This document shows, piece by piece, positions 24,098 through 32,875 of a DNA stretch of 64,000 bases. The position numbers and the translations under genes were made by a program. The DNA is from ATX-6F1 sp943369485. Lineage in GTDB: Bacteria > Cyanobacteriota > Cyanobacteriia > PCC-6307 > Cyanobiaceae. The notes under the pieces were generated by a model. It ran no database searches. It had not been told where the DNA came from and saw nothing but the letters and a program-made list of their open reading frames with translations. Location of the stretch: contig CALRNH020000001.1 of NCBI GenBank assembly GCA_943369485.1, forward strand, positions 124,001 through 188,000. Direction: 5' to 3'. Each line of letters opens with the position of its first letter. Within the stretch, counting starts at the first letter, position 1.

Positions 24098-24769
24098 ATG
24101 AGCATGTCCCTGCGGGTTGTGGTTCCGCCCCACCCCTTGATCAGTCACTGGCTGTGCGTGCTGCGCGACACGGCCACCCCGCCTGCTCTGTTCGCCACGG
24201 CGATGGCGGAGCTGGGGCGCTGGCTCACCTACGAGGCCCTGCGTGATTGGCTGCCGCACCGCTCCGTGCGAGTTCAAACCCCCCTGGCCGAAACCGATGG
24301 CCAGGTGGTGGATGGTGCCGTGCCGCTGTTGGTGGTGCCGATCCTGCGCGCCGGCCTTGGCCTCTGGCAGGGGGCCCAGGCGGTGCTGCCCACGGCACGG
24401 GTGGCCCACGTGGGCCTGCGGCGCGACGAGCACAGCGGTGAAGCCTCCTGGTACCTCGACCAATTGCCCGAAACGATCGGCGAGCGCGTGGGGGTGCTGG
24501 TGTTTGATCCGATGGTGGCCACGGCCGGAAGCCTCGGTCAGGTGCTCGAACGGCTCGAGGCGAAAGGCGTGACTGGAAAACGTGTGCGGGTGATATCAGC
24601 CCTGGCGGCGGCACCCGGATTACGGCGCCTGGGGGAGCGCTTTGCCGACCTCACCCTTTACACAGCCTGCATTGATCCCGAACTGGATCAACAGTTCAAG
24701 ATCGTGCCGGGGCTGGGGGATGCGGGCGATCGGCTCTATGGAACCGAAACGCCGCACTGCCTAGGCTGA
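24098..24769 (+). CDS. upp: Uracil phosphoribosyltransferase
   Basis: This enzyme converts uracil and PRPP to UMP in pyrimidine salvage. At 223 residues it is slightly longer than the usual 208-210. The Upp signature is present: EALRDWLPHRSVRVQTPL, VVPILRAGLGLWQG (about 82-95), the PRPP loop FDPMVATAGSLGQVLERL (about 137-154; the usual form is DPMLATGGS) and the C-terminal uracil-binding PGLGDAGDRLYGT. Two in-frame ATGs (24098 and 24104) are equally possible starts. It is divergent from the pentapeptide gene. Confidence 0.93.
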   Translation: MSMSLRVVVPPHPLISHWLCVLRDTATPPALFATAMAELGRWLTYEALRDWLPHRSVRVQTPLAETDGQVVDGAVPLLVVPILRAGLGLWQGAQAVLPTARVAHVGLRRDEHSGEASWYLDQLPETIGERVGVLVFDPMVATAGSLGQVLERLEAKGVTGKRVRVISALAAAPGLRRLGERFADLTLYTACIDPELDQQFKIVPGLGDAGDRLYGTETPHCLG

Positions 24770-24805
24770 GCGCATCAGCACAGATCCGCGAGGCAGTCAG
24801 TTCCC

Positions 24806-25108
24806 ATGGCCCAGGACGCCCAAGGCAACGACAGCGGCAGCGGAGTTCTGCTTGGCGCCGTGGCGGGGGCCATCCTCGGGGCCACAGCTCTGGGCTGGTG
24901 GTTGCTGTCGGAGGCGGAGCGGCGCCAACAGCTGCGGCGTCAGCGGCGGGGACTTGAGCTCTCGCGGCTCCAGAACGGCTCCCAGGAACCCGTGGTGCTG
25001 GGACGCCATCCCCAGCTGGACCATGAACTCCAGAACAAGGTGCAGAAGCTCAACCGTGCCATCGAAGATGTGCGCCGCCAGCTTGAAAGCCTGACCCCCA
25101 AGACCTGA
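24806..25108 (+). CDS. Small membrane-anchored coiled-coil protein (YtxH-like)
   Basis: The product is 100 residues. A Gly/Ala-rich single membrane segment (about 12-30, GVLLGAVAGAILGATALGWW) is followed by a charged helical region (EAERRQQLRRQRRG) and a C-terminal heptad-like stretch, LQNKVQKLNRAIEDVRRQLESL, typical of a short coiled coil. This arrangement resembles YtxH/gas-vesicle-associated small proteins, but I cannot assign a function. It lies 36 bp after upp and 93 bp before ilvD on the same strand. Confidence 0.7.
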   Translation: MAQDAQGNDSGSGVLLGAVAGAILGATALGWWLLSEAERRQQLRRQRRGLELSRLQNGSQEPVVLGRHPQLDHELQNKVQKLNRAIEDVRRQLESLTPKT

Positions 25109-25201
25109 ACTTGCGCCGGGCCTGAGCTGGGTCCCAGCCCCTGCATCAGGCGGGCCGGATGCATTGATCAGTAGGTTCCTTTCAGTGAACCGCTGCCCGT
25201 C

Positions 25202-26875
25202 ATGCTTCGCTCTGCCGCCATCACTCAAGGGGTCCAGCGCTCGCCGAACCGAGCCATGCTGCGTGCGGTGGGCTTCGGCGACGGGGATTTCAACAAGCCG
25301 ATCATCGGCATCGCCAATGGCTACAGCACGATCACTCCCTGCAACCTGGGATTGAACGAGCTCACGGAACGGGCCGTGGTGGCGGCCCACGCCGCCGGGG
25401 CCATGCCCCAGACCTTCGGCACCATCACCGTGAGCGATGGCATCTCGATGGGCACGGAAGGGATGAAGTACTCCCTGGTGAGCCGTGAAGTGATCGCGGA
25501 TTCGATCGAAACCGCCTGCAATGCCCAGAGCATGGACGGCCTGCTGGCAATCGGCGGCTGCGACAAGAACATGCCCGGCGCCATGCTCGCGATGGCGCGG
25601 ATGAACATTCCAGCGATCTTCGTTTACGGCGGAACGATCAAGCCCGGCAAGCTTGGGCCCTGCGACCTCACCGTGGTGAGCGCCTTCGAGGCTGTGGGTC
25701 AGTATGCGGGCGGCAGAATCGACGCCCAGGAACTCACGGCGATCGAGAAGAACGCCTGCCCAGGGGCGGGCAGCTGCGGGGGCATGTTCACCGCCAACAC
25801 CATGAGTTCCGCCTTCGAGGCGATGGGCCTGAGCCTGCCCGGCAGTTCGACCATGGCCGCTGAGGATCCCGAAAAGGGCCACAGTGCAGCCCGTTCGGCC
25901 GAGGTGCTGGTTGAGGCGATCGCCGCCAACATCCGGCCCCGCGACCTGATCACCCGCGAAGCGATCGAGAACGCCATCTCCGTGATCATGGCCGTGGGCG
26001 GCTCCACCAATTCGGTCCTGCATCTGCTCGCGATTGCCCGCACCGCCGGGGTGCCGCTGGAGATCGGGGACTTCGAAACGATCCGCCAGCGGGTGCCCGT
26101 GATCTGCGACCTCAAGCCCAGTGGTCGTTACGTGACGGTGGATCTGCATCAGGCCGGAGGCATTCCCCAGGTGATGAAACTCCTGCTGGATGCCGGTCTG
26201 CTGCACGGCGATTGCCAGACGATCGAAGGCAGAACCCTGCGGGAGGTGCTGGCGGATGTGCCATCCGAGCCCCCTTCCGGTCAGGACGTGATTCGACCCC
26301 TGTCGAATCCTCTTTATGCCCAGGGCCACCTGGCCATCCTCAAGGGCAACCTGGCCAGCGAGGGGGCCGTGGCCAAGATCAGCGGCATCAAGACGCCTGT
26401 TCTCACTGGCCCGGCCCGGGTGTTCGAAAGCGAGGAGGACGCCCTGGCGGCGATTCTCGCTGGCGAGGTCAAGGCCGGCGATGTGGTGGTGGTGCGCAAT
26501 GAAGGGCCCGTTGGCGGACCCGGCATGCGCGAGATGCTCTCACCCACGGCAGCGATCGTCGGTCAGGGCCTCGGGGAATCGGTGGCTTTGATCACCGATG
26601 GTCGTTTCAGCGGAGGCTCCTACGGTCTGGTGGTGGGCCATGTGGCTCCCGAGGCCGCCGTGGGTGGCACCATCGCCCTGGTGCAGGAGGGTGACAGCAT
26701 CACCGTGGATGCCAGGCAGCTGCTGATTCAGCTCAATGTGGACGAGGCCGAACTCGAGCGTCGCCGGCTGGTCTGGCTCAAGCCGGAGGCGCGCTACACC
26801 ACGGGCGTGCTGGGCAAGTACGCACGCCTGGTGAGCAGCAGCAGCAAAGGTGCCGTCACCGACATGGTGCTCTAG
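25202..26875 (+). CDS. ilvD: Dihydroxy-acid dehydratase
   Basis: This enzyme dehydrates 2,3-dihydroxy-isovalerate and 2,3-dihydroxy-methylvalerate in valine, isoleucine and leucine/pantothenate synthesis. At 557 residues it is a full-length bacterial IlvD. The iron-sulfur cysteines are visible: Cys120 in GGCDKNMPG, and Cys186 and Cys192 in CPGAGSCGGMFTANTM. The C-terminal FSGGSYGLVVGHVAPEA is also conserved. The ATG at 25202 gives the usual MLRSAAITQGVQRSPNRAM start. A perfect inverted repeat follows the stop. Confidence 0.97.
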   Translation: MLRSAAITQGVQRSPNRAMLRAVGFGDGDFNKPIIGIANGYSTITPCNLGLNELTERAVVAAHAAGAMPQTFGTITVSDGISMGTEGMKYSLVSREVIADSIETACNAQSMDGLLAIGGCDKNMPGAMLAMARMNIPAIFVYGGTIKPGKLGPCDLTVVSAFEAVGQYAGGRIDAQELTAIEKNACPGAGSCGGMFTANTMSSAFEAMGLSLPGSSTMAAEDPEKGHSAARSAEVLVEAIAANIRPRDLITREAIENAISVIMAVGGSTNSVLHLLAIARTAGVPLEIGDFETIRQRVPVICDLKPSGRYVTVDLHQAGGIPQVMKLLLDAGLLHGDCQTIEGRTLREVLADVPSEPPSGQDVIRPLSNPLYAQGHLAILKGNLASEGAVAKISGIKTPVLTGPARVFESEEDALAAILAGEVKAGDVVVVRNEGPVGGPGMREMLSPTAAIVGQGLGESVALITDGRFSGGSYGLVVGHVAPEAAVGGTIALVQEGDSITVDARQLLIQLNVDEAELERRRLVWLKPEARYTTGVLGKYARLVSSSSKGAVTDMVL

Positions 26876-26876
26876 A

Positions 26877-26903
26877 CCCTGCTCTGGTCAGCTCAGAGCA
26901 GGG
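26877..26903. terminator. Convergent hairpin between ilvD and the gene ending at 26893
   Basis: CCCTGCTCTG (26877-26886) and CAGAGCAGGG (26894-26903) form a perfect 10-bp stem with a 7-nt loop. It serves both converging transcripts, and the minus-strand stop codon lies inside it. There is no T tract on either side, so termination efficiency is uncertain. Confidence 0.6.
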
Positions 26904-27273
26904 CGTGGAGACGGCGGGCGAGAGCTTCGAGTGCCTCCCCATCGGGGGGTCGTTCGCAGCGCTGGCCGCTGGCCCCATCCATCCAGACGGGGTGTCCCCC
27001 ATGCCAGAGCAGCGGCTGATCCTCAGGCACAACCCGGCAGAGCATCAAGTTGTGGCCCGTGCCGCTGCGGTAGATCTCCAGCTCGATGTCGTGATCGGGC
27101 AGGCGCCGGCCATCTCCATCCCTGGCCTGCAGGCGCAGCGCCCAGTCTTGGTCATGGGCAAGCTCCGCAGACCCGGACGTTTCTTCCTCCTCCAGCACCA
27201 GGGGCACGACCGCATGGCGCAGGGGCTTGAAGCAGAGATCGGCAGCGGCTGCCACAAGTTGGAGCGGAATCAA
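26893..27273 (-). CDS. Conserved-looking protein of unknown function
   Basis: The product is 126 residues with no recognised domain. It is acidic and soluble, with a run VVPLVLEEEE, then DGDGRRLPDHDIELEIYRSG and NLMLCRVVPEDQPLLWHGGHPVWMDG, which reads as a compact alpha/beta fold. The TTG at 27273 overlaps the CIA30 stop by 4 bp. A GTG at 27255 is an alternative start. The overlap indicates translation from the CIA30-pgl-gnd message. It is probably a picocyanobacterial conserved hypothetical. Confidence 0.65.
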   Translation of the reverse strand: MIPLQLVAAAADLCFKPLRHAVVPLVLEEEETSGSAELAHDQDWALRLQARDGDGRRLPDHDIELEIYRSGTGHNLMLCRVVPEDQPLLWHGGHPVWMDGASGQRCERPPDGEALEALARRLHALL

Positions 27274-27860
27274 GGCACGGCGCGGATCGCCTCCAGGCTC
27301 AGGTGCAGGGCACCGGGCCTGAATCCAGTATTGAGACCGCCATCGTCACTGAATTTGGAGTGCAGCACCTGCAGACGGGTGATGCGACAGGCATCGAAGG
27401 CCCAGGGACGTTGCCTGGGTCTGGCCCGCACGCTGGCCTTGAGGCTGGCGAAGGGAATGGTCACCTGGGTGAGGCCATCGGATTCGGTGCCGAATTCGGC
27501 CACCCAACGCAGACCACCGGGGATCAGTTCGGTCAATCCGCCCAGGCCGTCGGCGCAGGCCAGGGCCAACTTGTAGCGGCGCCCATCGGCGCGAAGGTCG
27601 ATCTGGAGACCGCTGTAGCCCGATAGATCCAGAGGCGGCGAGAACTTGGGCGACCGGCAGCTCACGAAGCCGCCGCCTGCCTCGATCACCTCAGCATCCA
27701 TCACCAGTCCCTTGTTGCTGATGCTGCAGCCCCCGCTGCTCTGGCCCCCCATGACGGTGTCATTGAGGGCGTGCCAGCCAGAGAAGCCGTCTCCGGCAAC
27801 GATCACCAGCGGCTTGATCGGCGGGCTGCTCGGATGCTCAACCATTGCCGACACCATCAT
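27270..27860 (-). CDS. CIA30-family protein (NDUFAF1-like)
   Basis: CIA30 domain proteins are related to the mitochondrial complex I assembly factor NDUFAF1, and in cyanobacteria and plants they include proteins linked to NAD(P)H dehydrogenase or thylakoid processes. The core begins FSGWHALNDTVMGGQSSGG (the DxVMGGxSxG signature) and continues with FVSCRSPKFSPPLDLSGYSGLQIDLRADG and VTIPFASLKASVRARP. The ATG at 27860 is one of three close in-frame ATGs, and a GTG at 27875 is also possible. It lies between pgl (upstream, about 40 bp) and the 126-residue gene (4-bp overlap). Confidence 0.82.
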   Translation of the reverse strand: MMVSAMVEHPSSPPIKPLVIVAGDGFSGWHALNDTVMGGQSSGGCSISNKGLVMDAEVIEAGGGFVSCRSPKFSPPLDLSGYSGLQIDLRADGRRYKLALACADGLGGLTELIPGGLRWVAEFGTESDGLTQVTIPFASLKASVRARPRQRPWAFDACRITRLQVLHSKFSDDGGLNTGFRPGALHLSLEAIRAVP

Positions 27861-27902
27861 GGGTAGGGGCAGCACCAGGATCGGGTCCGCGCTCCCCTCA
27901 GC

Positions 27903-28655
27903 CTAGGGAGCGGTGAGTTCAGCCCGATCCTGTTCCTGCAGGTCGCCAGCGGCGGCACGGTCCGCCAGCACGAGCACAGGACCCCGGGGTTTCACCAGCC
28001 GCGCCGGGGTGCGCTCAGCGGGTTCATCGGGGTCCAGGAGCCTGGCCAGTGCCTGCTGCTTGCTGATCCCTGACACCAGGAACACCACCTGGCGGGCGGC
28101 GCTGAGCACCGGAGCGGTGAGGCTGATGCGCTCCAGGCCCTTGCCGATGCCCACGGTCACGGAGAGGCCGCGATCATCAGTGGCGGCTGTATGCGGAAAC
28201 AGGGAGGCCGTGTGGCCGTCATCGCCCAGACCGAGCAGGATCAGATCGAACACCGGCGGATCACCGGAGCAGAGCTGGCGCAGGAGATGAGCGAAGGCGG
28301 CAGCCCCCAGCTCCGGCGTTGTCTCGCCGGTTGGTACCGGATGGAAGCGGGCCTCCTTGCCGGGAGCCTCGAGCAGAAGGGTCTCCTGCAGCAGCCGCGC
28401 GTTGCTGGCCGGGTCATCCGCCGGAACCCAGCGCTCATCGCCGAGCAGCACATCCACCCGCTCCCAGGCCAGATGCTGTCGGCTTAACAGCCGGTAGGTT
28501 TCGGCGGGGGTGCCGCCGCCGGAGAGGGCGATCTGGGCTCGATCCCGTTCGGCCAGCGCCAGATCGATTCGAGATGCGATGGTTGAACAGGCCTGTTGGG
28601 CCAGAGCGGTGGCGTCGTCGCTGATCCGAAGGTGGTAGGTGGTCAAGGCTGCCAC
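27903..28655 (-). CDS. pgl: 6-phosphogluconolactonase
   Basis: This enzyme hydrolyses 6-phosphogluconolactone in the oxidative pentose phosphate pathway. At 250 residues it has the SOL/DevB-type Pgl (glucosamine-isomerase-like) fold. IALSGGGTPAETYRLL (about 42-57) binds the phosphate. WERVDVLLGDERWVPADDPASN and LLGLGDDGHTASLFPHT (about 140-156) are the family signatures. It overlaps gnd by 13 bp, so the two consecutive pathway enzymes are translationally coupled. Confidence 0.94.
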   Translation of the reverse strand: MAALTTYHLRISDDATALAQQACSTIASRIDLALAERDRAQIALSGGGTPAETYRLLSRQHLAWERVDVLLGDERWVPADDPASNARLLQETLLLEAPGKEARFHPVPTGETTPELGAAAFAHLLRQLCSGDPPVFDLILLGLGDDGHTASLFPHTAATDDRGLSVTVGIGKGLERISLTAPVLSAARQVVFLVSGISKQQALARLLDPDEPAERTPARLVKPRGPVLVLADRAAAGDLQEQDRAELTAP

Positions 28656-30061
28656 TCGGTGTGAAAGTTGCCAGCACGATCGAGCCGCTCGTAGGTGTGG
28701 GCTCCGAAGCAGTCGCGCATGGCCTGCACCAGATTCTGGGGGAGTCGGCCGGTGCGGTAGCCGTCGATGTAATCCAGTGAACTGCTGAGCGCCGGCACCG
28801 GAATGCCCGCCAAGGCAGCGTCAGCCACCACCCGACGAAGCCCCGGAAGCCTTTGGCGGATCTGCTCGGCAAACCAGGGATCCACGATCAAATTGGCCAG
28901 CTCCGGGTTGGCGGTGTAGGCGTTCTGGATGCGCTGCAACAGGCGAGCGCGAATGATGCAACCACCTTTCCAGATCTGGGCGATGGCGGCCAGATCGAGT
29001 TGGTAGTCATGCAGCTTGGACGCCTCCACCAACAGGGCCATGCCCTGGGCGTAGCTGGCGATCGCCGCCAGGATCGCCGCATCCCTCAGGTGCGGAAAGG
29101 CCTCGGTCTGGTCGCCCAGATCGATGGGATGGGCAGGGGGTGACGGAAACAGCGGTTCCGCCGCCAGGCGCTCGCTGCGCTGGGAGCTGACCACCCGGGC
29201 GTTGAGGGCGGCATAGATGGTCGGCACCGAGATGCCCATCTCCAGGGCGCTGACCACCGTCCAGAGGCCGGTGCCCTTCTGGCCGGCCGCATCGACGATT
29301 TTCTCGACCAGATCACCGCCGTCTTCGGGGTCCTTGGTGCGCAGACAGATCTCGGTGATCTCCACCAGATAGGAGGAGAGTTCCTCCATCTGATTCCACT
29401 GGCCGAGCACGTCGGCCATCGCCTCGCCGCCCAGGCCGCCCGAGCGCTTCATCAGGTCATAGGCCTCAGCCAGGATCTGCTCGATGCCGTACTCGATGCC
29501 GTTGTGCACCGTCTTCACAAAATGGCCGGCACCGCCAGGACCGATGTAGGTGACACAGGGGCCGTCATCGACCTGGGCCGCCATCTTGCGCACCAGGCTC
29601 TCGATGGCGTCGTAGGCGGTGCGGGTACCGCCCGGCATCATGCTCGGCCCCTCCAGGGCTCCCTTCGCCCCACCGGAAACACCCATGCCGATGTAGCCGA
29701 AGCTGAGGCTCTCCAGTTCCCGCACCCTCCGCTCGGTATCAGAGAAGAGGGAGTTCCCACCATCGATCAGCAGATCGCCCTCCTCCAGATAGGGAGCAAT
29801 GGCGGTGATGGTGTCGTCGATCGGGGAACCCGCTTTGATCATCATCAAGATGCGCCGGGGACGCTCCAACTTGGCGACGAAATCGGCCAGGGAATCAGCG
29901 CCGATGATCTGCTTTCCGGCCCCTCGCCCCAGGAGGAACTCCTCTGTCTTGGCGTAGGTGCGGTTGTAGACGACGCTCGAGAAGCCGTTGCGCTCAGCGT
30001 TGAGCACCAGGTTCTCCCCCATCACCCCTAGCCCGATCAGACCAAAGTGGGCCTTCGTCAT
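28643..30061 (-). CDS. gnd: 6-phosphogluconate dehydrogenase, decarboxylating
   Basis: This enzyme oxidises 6-phosphogluconate to ribulose 5-phosphate with NADP+, releasing CO2. At 472 residues it is the long homodimeric type. The Rossmann motif GLGVMGENLVLNAERNGF is at about 10-27. The substrate signature GVSGGAKGALEGPSMMPGG lies near 128-146, and the catalytic region contains HFVKTVHNGIEYG. The pgl overlap downstream and rpe further on place the oxidative branch together. glgC is upstream with 115 bp between. Confidence 0.97.
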   Translation of the reverse strand: MTKAHFGLIGLGVMGENLVLNAERNGFSSVVYNRTYAKTEEFLLGRGAGKQIIGADSLADFVAKLERPRRILMMIKAGSPIDDTITAIAPYLEEGDLLIDGGNSLFSDTERRVRELESLSFGYIGMGVSGGAKGALEGPSMMPGGTRTAYDAIESLVRKMAAQVDDGPCVTYIGPGGAGHFVKTVHNGIEYGIEQILAEAYDLMKRSGGLGGEAMADVLGQWNQMEELSSYLVEITEICLRTKDPEDGGDLVEKIVDAAGQKGTGLWTVVSALEMGISVPTIYAALNARVVSSQRSERLAAEPLFPSPPAHPIDLGDQTEAFPHLRDAAILAAIASYAQGMALLVEASKLHDYQLDLAAIAQIWKGGCIIRARLLQRIQNAYTANPELANLIVDPWFAEQIRQRLPGLRRVVADAALAGIPVPALSSSLDYIDGYRTGRLPQNLVQAMRDCFGAHTYERLDRAGNFHTEWQP

Positions 30062-30176
30062 GCCTGGGCGTCTCCGTGTTGTTCGCGTACCAGTGTGGCC
30101 AACGGAATCACGTCTGGACGCTGTTCGGCGTCACCTGTCAGCAACAGATCACGGGACGGTGAAGGCCAGGGCCGAT

Positions 30177-31472
30177 TCAGATCACCGTGCCGTCGGCGAT
30201 CGAGCCGTTCTTGACCACGACCACCACACCGTTGCGGATGTAGAAGCCCAGCTCCGGTCGATCGGCCTCCTCCAGGTGATCCTTGTTCACGATGGTGACA
30301 TCACGGCCGATACGGACGTTCTTGTCGAGGATCGCCTTGCGCACCGTGGTGCCGCGGCCCACCCCGATGGGGATGCTGCCCCGTTCGCGCAGCACGGCCC
30401 GTTCCTCGCTGGATTCAAAAAAGTCGGCTCCCATCACCAGGGTGTCCTGCAACACAACCTCGCTCTCGACGCGGGTTCGGACCCCCAGGACACAGTGGTG
30501 AATGCTGCAGGCTTTGAGCATCGACCCCTCGCCGATGATCGATTGGGTCACCTGGGCATCGAGTAGTTTGCTCGGTGGCAAGTGGCGAGGCCTGGTGTAG
30601 ATCGGAAATTTTTCGTCGTAGAAGGAGAAGGCTGGATCCGGTTGATCTGTGAGCGCCAGGTTGGCTTCATAGAAGGCGCCGATGGTACCGATGTCTTCCC
30701 AGTAGTCGTTGAAAACGTAGCTCTGCAGATTGTTGCCTGATTCGAGAGCGGCTGGGATGATCTCATTGCCGAAATCCGTGGAGCTTGGGTGGGCCTCCAA
30801 GAGATCGAACAGGGTGCTCCGGCTGAACACGTAGATCCCCATGGAGGCCAGGTAGGGCTTCTTCTCAGCCTCCTCAGCCTTGAGCCCGAAGCGAGAGGTG
30901 TCGACTCGCATGGCCTCCAGGGCTTCTCCCTTGGGCTTCTCGCGGAACTCGCGGATACGCCCGTCGGATTCGGTGCGCATCAGACCGAAACCTTCCGCCT
31001 GGGCGGCATCCACCGGCAGGGCCGCCACGGTGAGATCGGCGCCGGTGGCGATGTGGTGCTTCACGAACAGGCTGTAATCCATCCGGTAGAGCTGGTCGCC
31101 GGAAAGGATCAAGTATTGATCCACATCCCATTCCTGGAGCAGCCACTGGTATTTCCGAACCGCATCGGCGGTGCCTTCGAACCAGCTGGGGCTTTCGGGG
31201 GTCTGCTGGGCAGCAAGAACCTCGACAAAACCCTGGCCGAAGCCGGCGGAGAGGTTGTAGGTCTGGCTGAGGTGACGATTCAGGGAGGCACTGTTGAACT
31301 GCGTCAACACGTACATCTTGTTGATGCCTGAGTTGATGCAGTTGCTGATCGGTATGTCGATCAGCCTGTATTTGCCGGCAAGGGGTACGGCGGGCTTGGC
31401 ACGTCTCTTGGTGAGGGGGTAGAGCCTTTTGCCGGCTCCTCCGCCGAGAATGATGGCCAGAACACGCTTCAT
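30177..31472 (-). CDS. glgC: Glucose-1-phosphate adenylyltransferase
   Basis: This enzyme makes ADP-glucose for glycogen and is the regulated step of carbon storage. The 431 residues are full length. The N-terminal GGGAGKRLYPLTKRRAKPAVPLAGKYR (about 10-36) is the nucleotide-binding start, then SGDQLYRMDY and WFEGTADAVRKYQW. The C-terminal left-handed beta helix contains the allosteric 3-phosphoglycerate region ending NKDHLEEADRPELGFYIRNG. It lies between hemA and gnd with spaces of 58 and 115 bp, so it may be a separate unit. Confidence 0.97.
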   Translation of the reverse strand: MKRVLAIILGGGAGKRLYPLTKRRAKPAVPLAGKYRLIDIPISNCINSGINKMYVLTQFNSASLNRHLSQTYNLSAGFGQGFVEVLAAQQTPESPSWFEGTADAVRKYQWLLQEWDVDQYLILSGDQLYRMDYSLFVKHHIATGADLTVAALPVDAAQAEGFGLMRTESDGRIREFREKPKGEALEAMRVDTSRFGLKAEEAEKKPYLASMGIYVFSRSTLFDLLEAHPSSTDFGNEIIPAALESGNNLQSYVFNDYWEDIGTIGAFYEANLALTDQPDPAFSFYDEKFPIYTRPRHLPPSKLLDAQVTQSIIGEGSMLKACSIHHCVLGVRTRVESEVVLQDTLVMGADFFESSEERAVLRERGSIPIGVGRGTTVRKAILDKNVRIGRDVTIVNKDHLEEADRPELGFYIRNGVVVVVKNGSIADGTVI

Positions 31473-31530
31473 AAATGATCGACCTCAGAGGGTGTCATGA
31501 TCCCAGCACCGTACTGGAGCAACTGCCTGT

Positions 31531-32841
31531 TCAGAGGTCGCTCAAGGGTTCGTGCAACTCAAAAAGATCCTGCAAAACCTTCATGGCCGCATGGCGTTGC
31601 TGCCGCGCCTGGGGGGCCCGCAGGTTGGTGACGGGGGTATGGAGGATCTTGTTGATGATGCCCTTGCTCAGCGCCTCCACCACCTTGCGCTCCCGGGCGG
31701 ACAGATCGGGGCCCATGCGGCTGAGGGCCTTCTGCAGCTCCTGCTCGCGGATGTCCTCAAGCTGCAGGCGCAGGCGGTTGACCACCGGCACTGCCTCGAG
31801 CCCATCCCACCATTCCAGGAACAGGCGGCTATCCTCCTGCAACATCCCCTCGGCTTCCGCCGCCATCTCCCGGCGAGCCTCCTGGTTACGGGCCACCACC
31901 TCCTGGAGGTCATCAACGTCGTAGGACTCGACGCCGGGGAGAGTCTGGACATCGGAGCCGATGTTGCGGGGTACGCCGATGTCAATGAGCATCAGCGAGG
32001 AGCGGCGATTGAGCATCGCGAGCCGAGCGCCATCAATGATCGGCTGCTCGGCCGCCGTGCTGGTGAACACCAGTGAGCAGGTGCTGAGGCAATGGTCGAG
32101 ATCCTCCAGCGGCCGGCATTGCACCGGGAAGTCGGGGAAATCGGCGGCCAGAGCCTCGGCACGCTCCGCGGTTCGGTTCAGCAACACCACCGCCCTGCAG
32201 CCCTTGGATTGGAGGTGTTGCAACAACAGCCGTGACATACGGCCGGCCCCGACCACAGCCACCTGCTCCTGGTCAAGGCTCACCAGTTCATCGAGACCGC
32301 GGGCCTGGCCCACCTTGAGTTGGGCCAGTTCCACCGCCGCCGAGCTGATCGAGACGGCACCGGTACCCAGGTTGGTCTCGGTGCGCACGCGTTTACCGGT
32401 GCTCACGGCCTGGTTGAGCAGGCGATTGAGGATCGGACCGATGGAGCGGTGCTCCTGGCCCAAGCGGACCATCTTCTTGACCTGAGAAAGGATCTGGCCT
32501 TCCCCGAGCACCAGGCTGTCGAGGCCGGCCGTGACCCGCATCAAGTGGGCCACCGCCGCCTCGTGGTGATAAGTGAACAGATGCGGCGTGAGTTCGTTGA
32601 AGGACAGACCGGAGTGTTCGCTCAAAAATGAGCCGACCGCCGAGATGCCCTGCTCGGGGTGGCGCAGCAGCGTGTAGATCTCGAGGCGGTTGCAGGTGCT
32701 GAGGATGGACGCCTCCAGCACCTGGTCCGCCGATCCGAGCTTCAGGAGCGAGTCCTCGAGTTTCTGTTCGGGGATGCTCAGCCGCTCCCTGATCTCCACC
32801 GGTGCCGTGCGATGGCTCAGACCGATGACGGCGATGTGCAT
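31531..32841 (-). CDS. hemA: Glutamyl-tRNA reductase
   Basis: This enzyme catalyses the first committed step of tetrapyrrole synthesis, reducing glutamyl-tRNA to glutamate-1-semialdehyde for heme, chlorophyll, bilins and corrinoids. The 436-residue product has catalytic Cys50 in ILSTCNRLEIY, GLSHRTAPVEIRERL at the start, LVLGEGQILSQVKKM, the NADPH fold VAVVGAGRMSRLLLQHL, and the C-terminal dimerisation helices. It is placed after glpX (34 bp) on the same strand. Confidence 0.97.
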   Translation of the reverse strand: MHIAVIGLSHRTAPVEIRERLSIPEQKLEDSLLKLGSADQVLEASILSTCNRLEIYTLLRHPEQGISAVGSFLSEHSGLSFNELTPHLFTYHHEAAVAHLMRVTAGLDSLVLGEGQILSQVKKMVRLGQEHRSIGPILNRLLNQAVSTGKRVRTETNLGTGAVSISSAAVELAQLKVGQARGLDELVSLDQEQVAVVGAGRMSRLLLQHLQSKGCRAVVLLNRTAERAEALAADFPDFPVQCRPLEDLDHCLSTCSLVFTSTAAEQPIIDGARLAMLNRRSSLMLIDIGVPRNIGSDVQTLPGVESYDVDDLQEVVARNQEARREMAAEAEGMLQEDSRLFLEWWDGLEAVPVVNRLRLQLEDIREQELQKALSRMGPDLSARERKVVEALSKGIINKILHTPVTNLRAPQARQQRHAAMKVLQDLFELHEPLSDL

Positions 32842-32875
32842 GGAGGCAGACCTCGTGGGCGCTGAGGAAAACGGA

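Noticed and set aside
24797..26329. 510-codon minus-strand frame opposite ilvD
   Set aside because: Antisense shadow of ilvD; no recognisable protein pattern.
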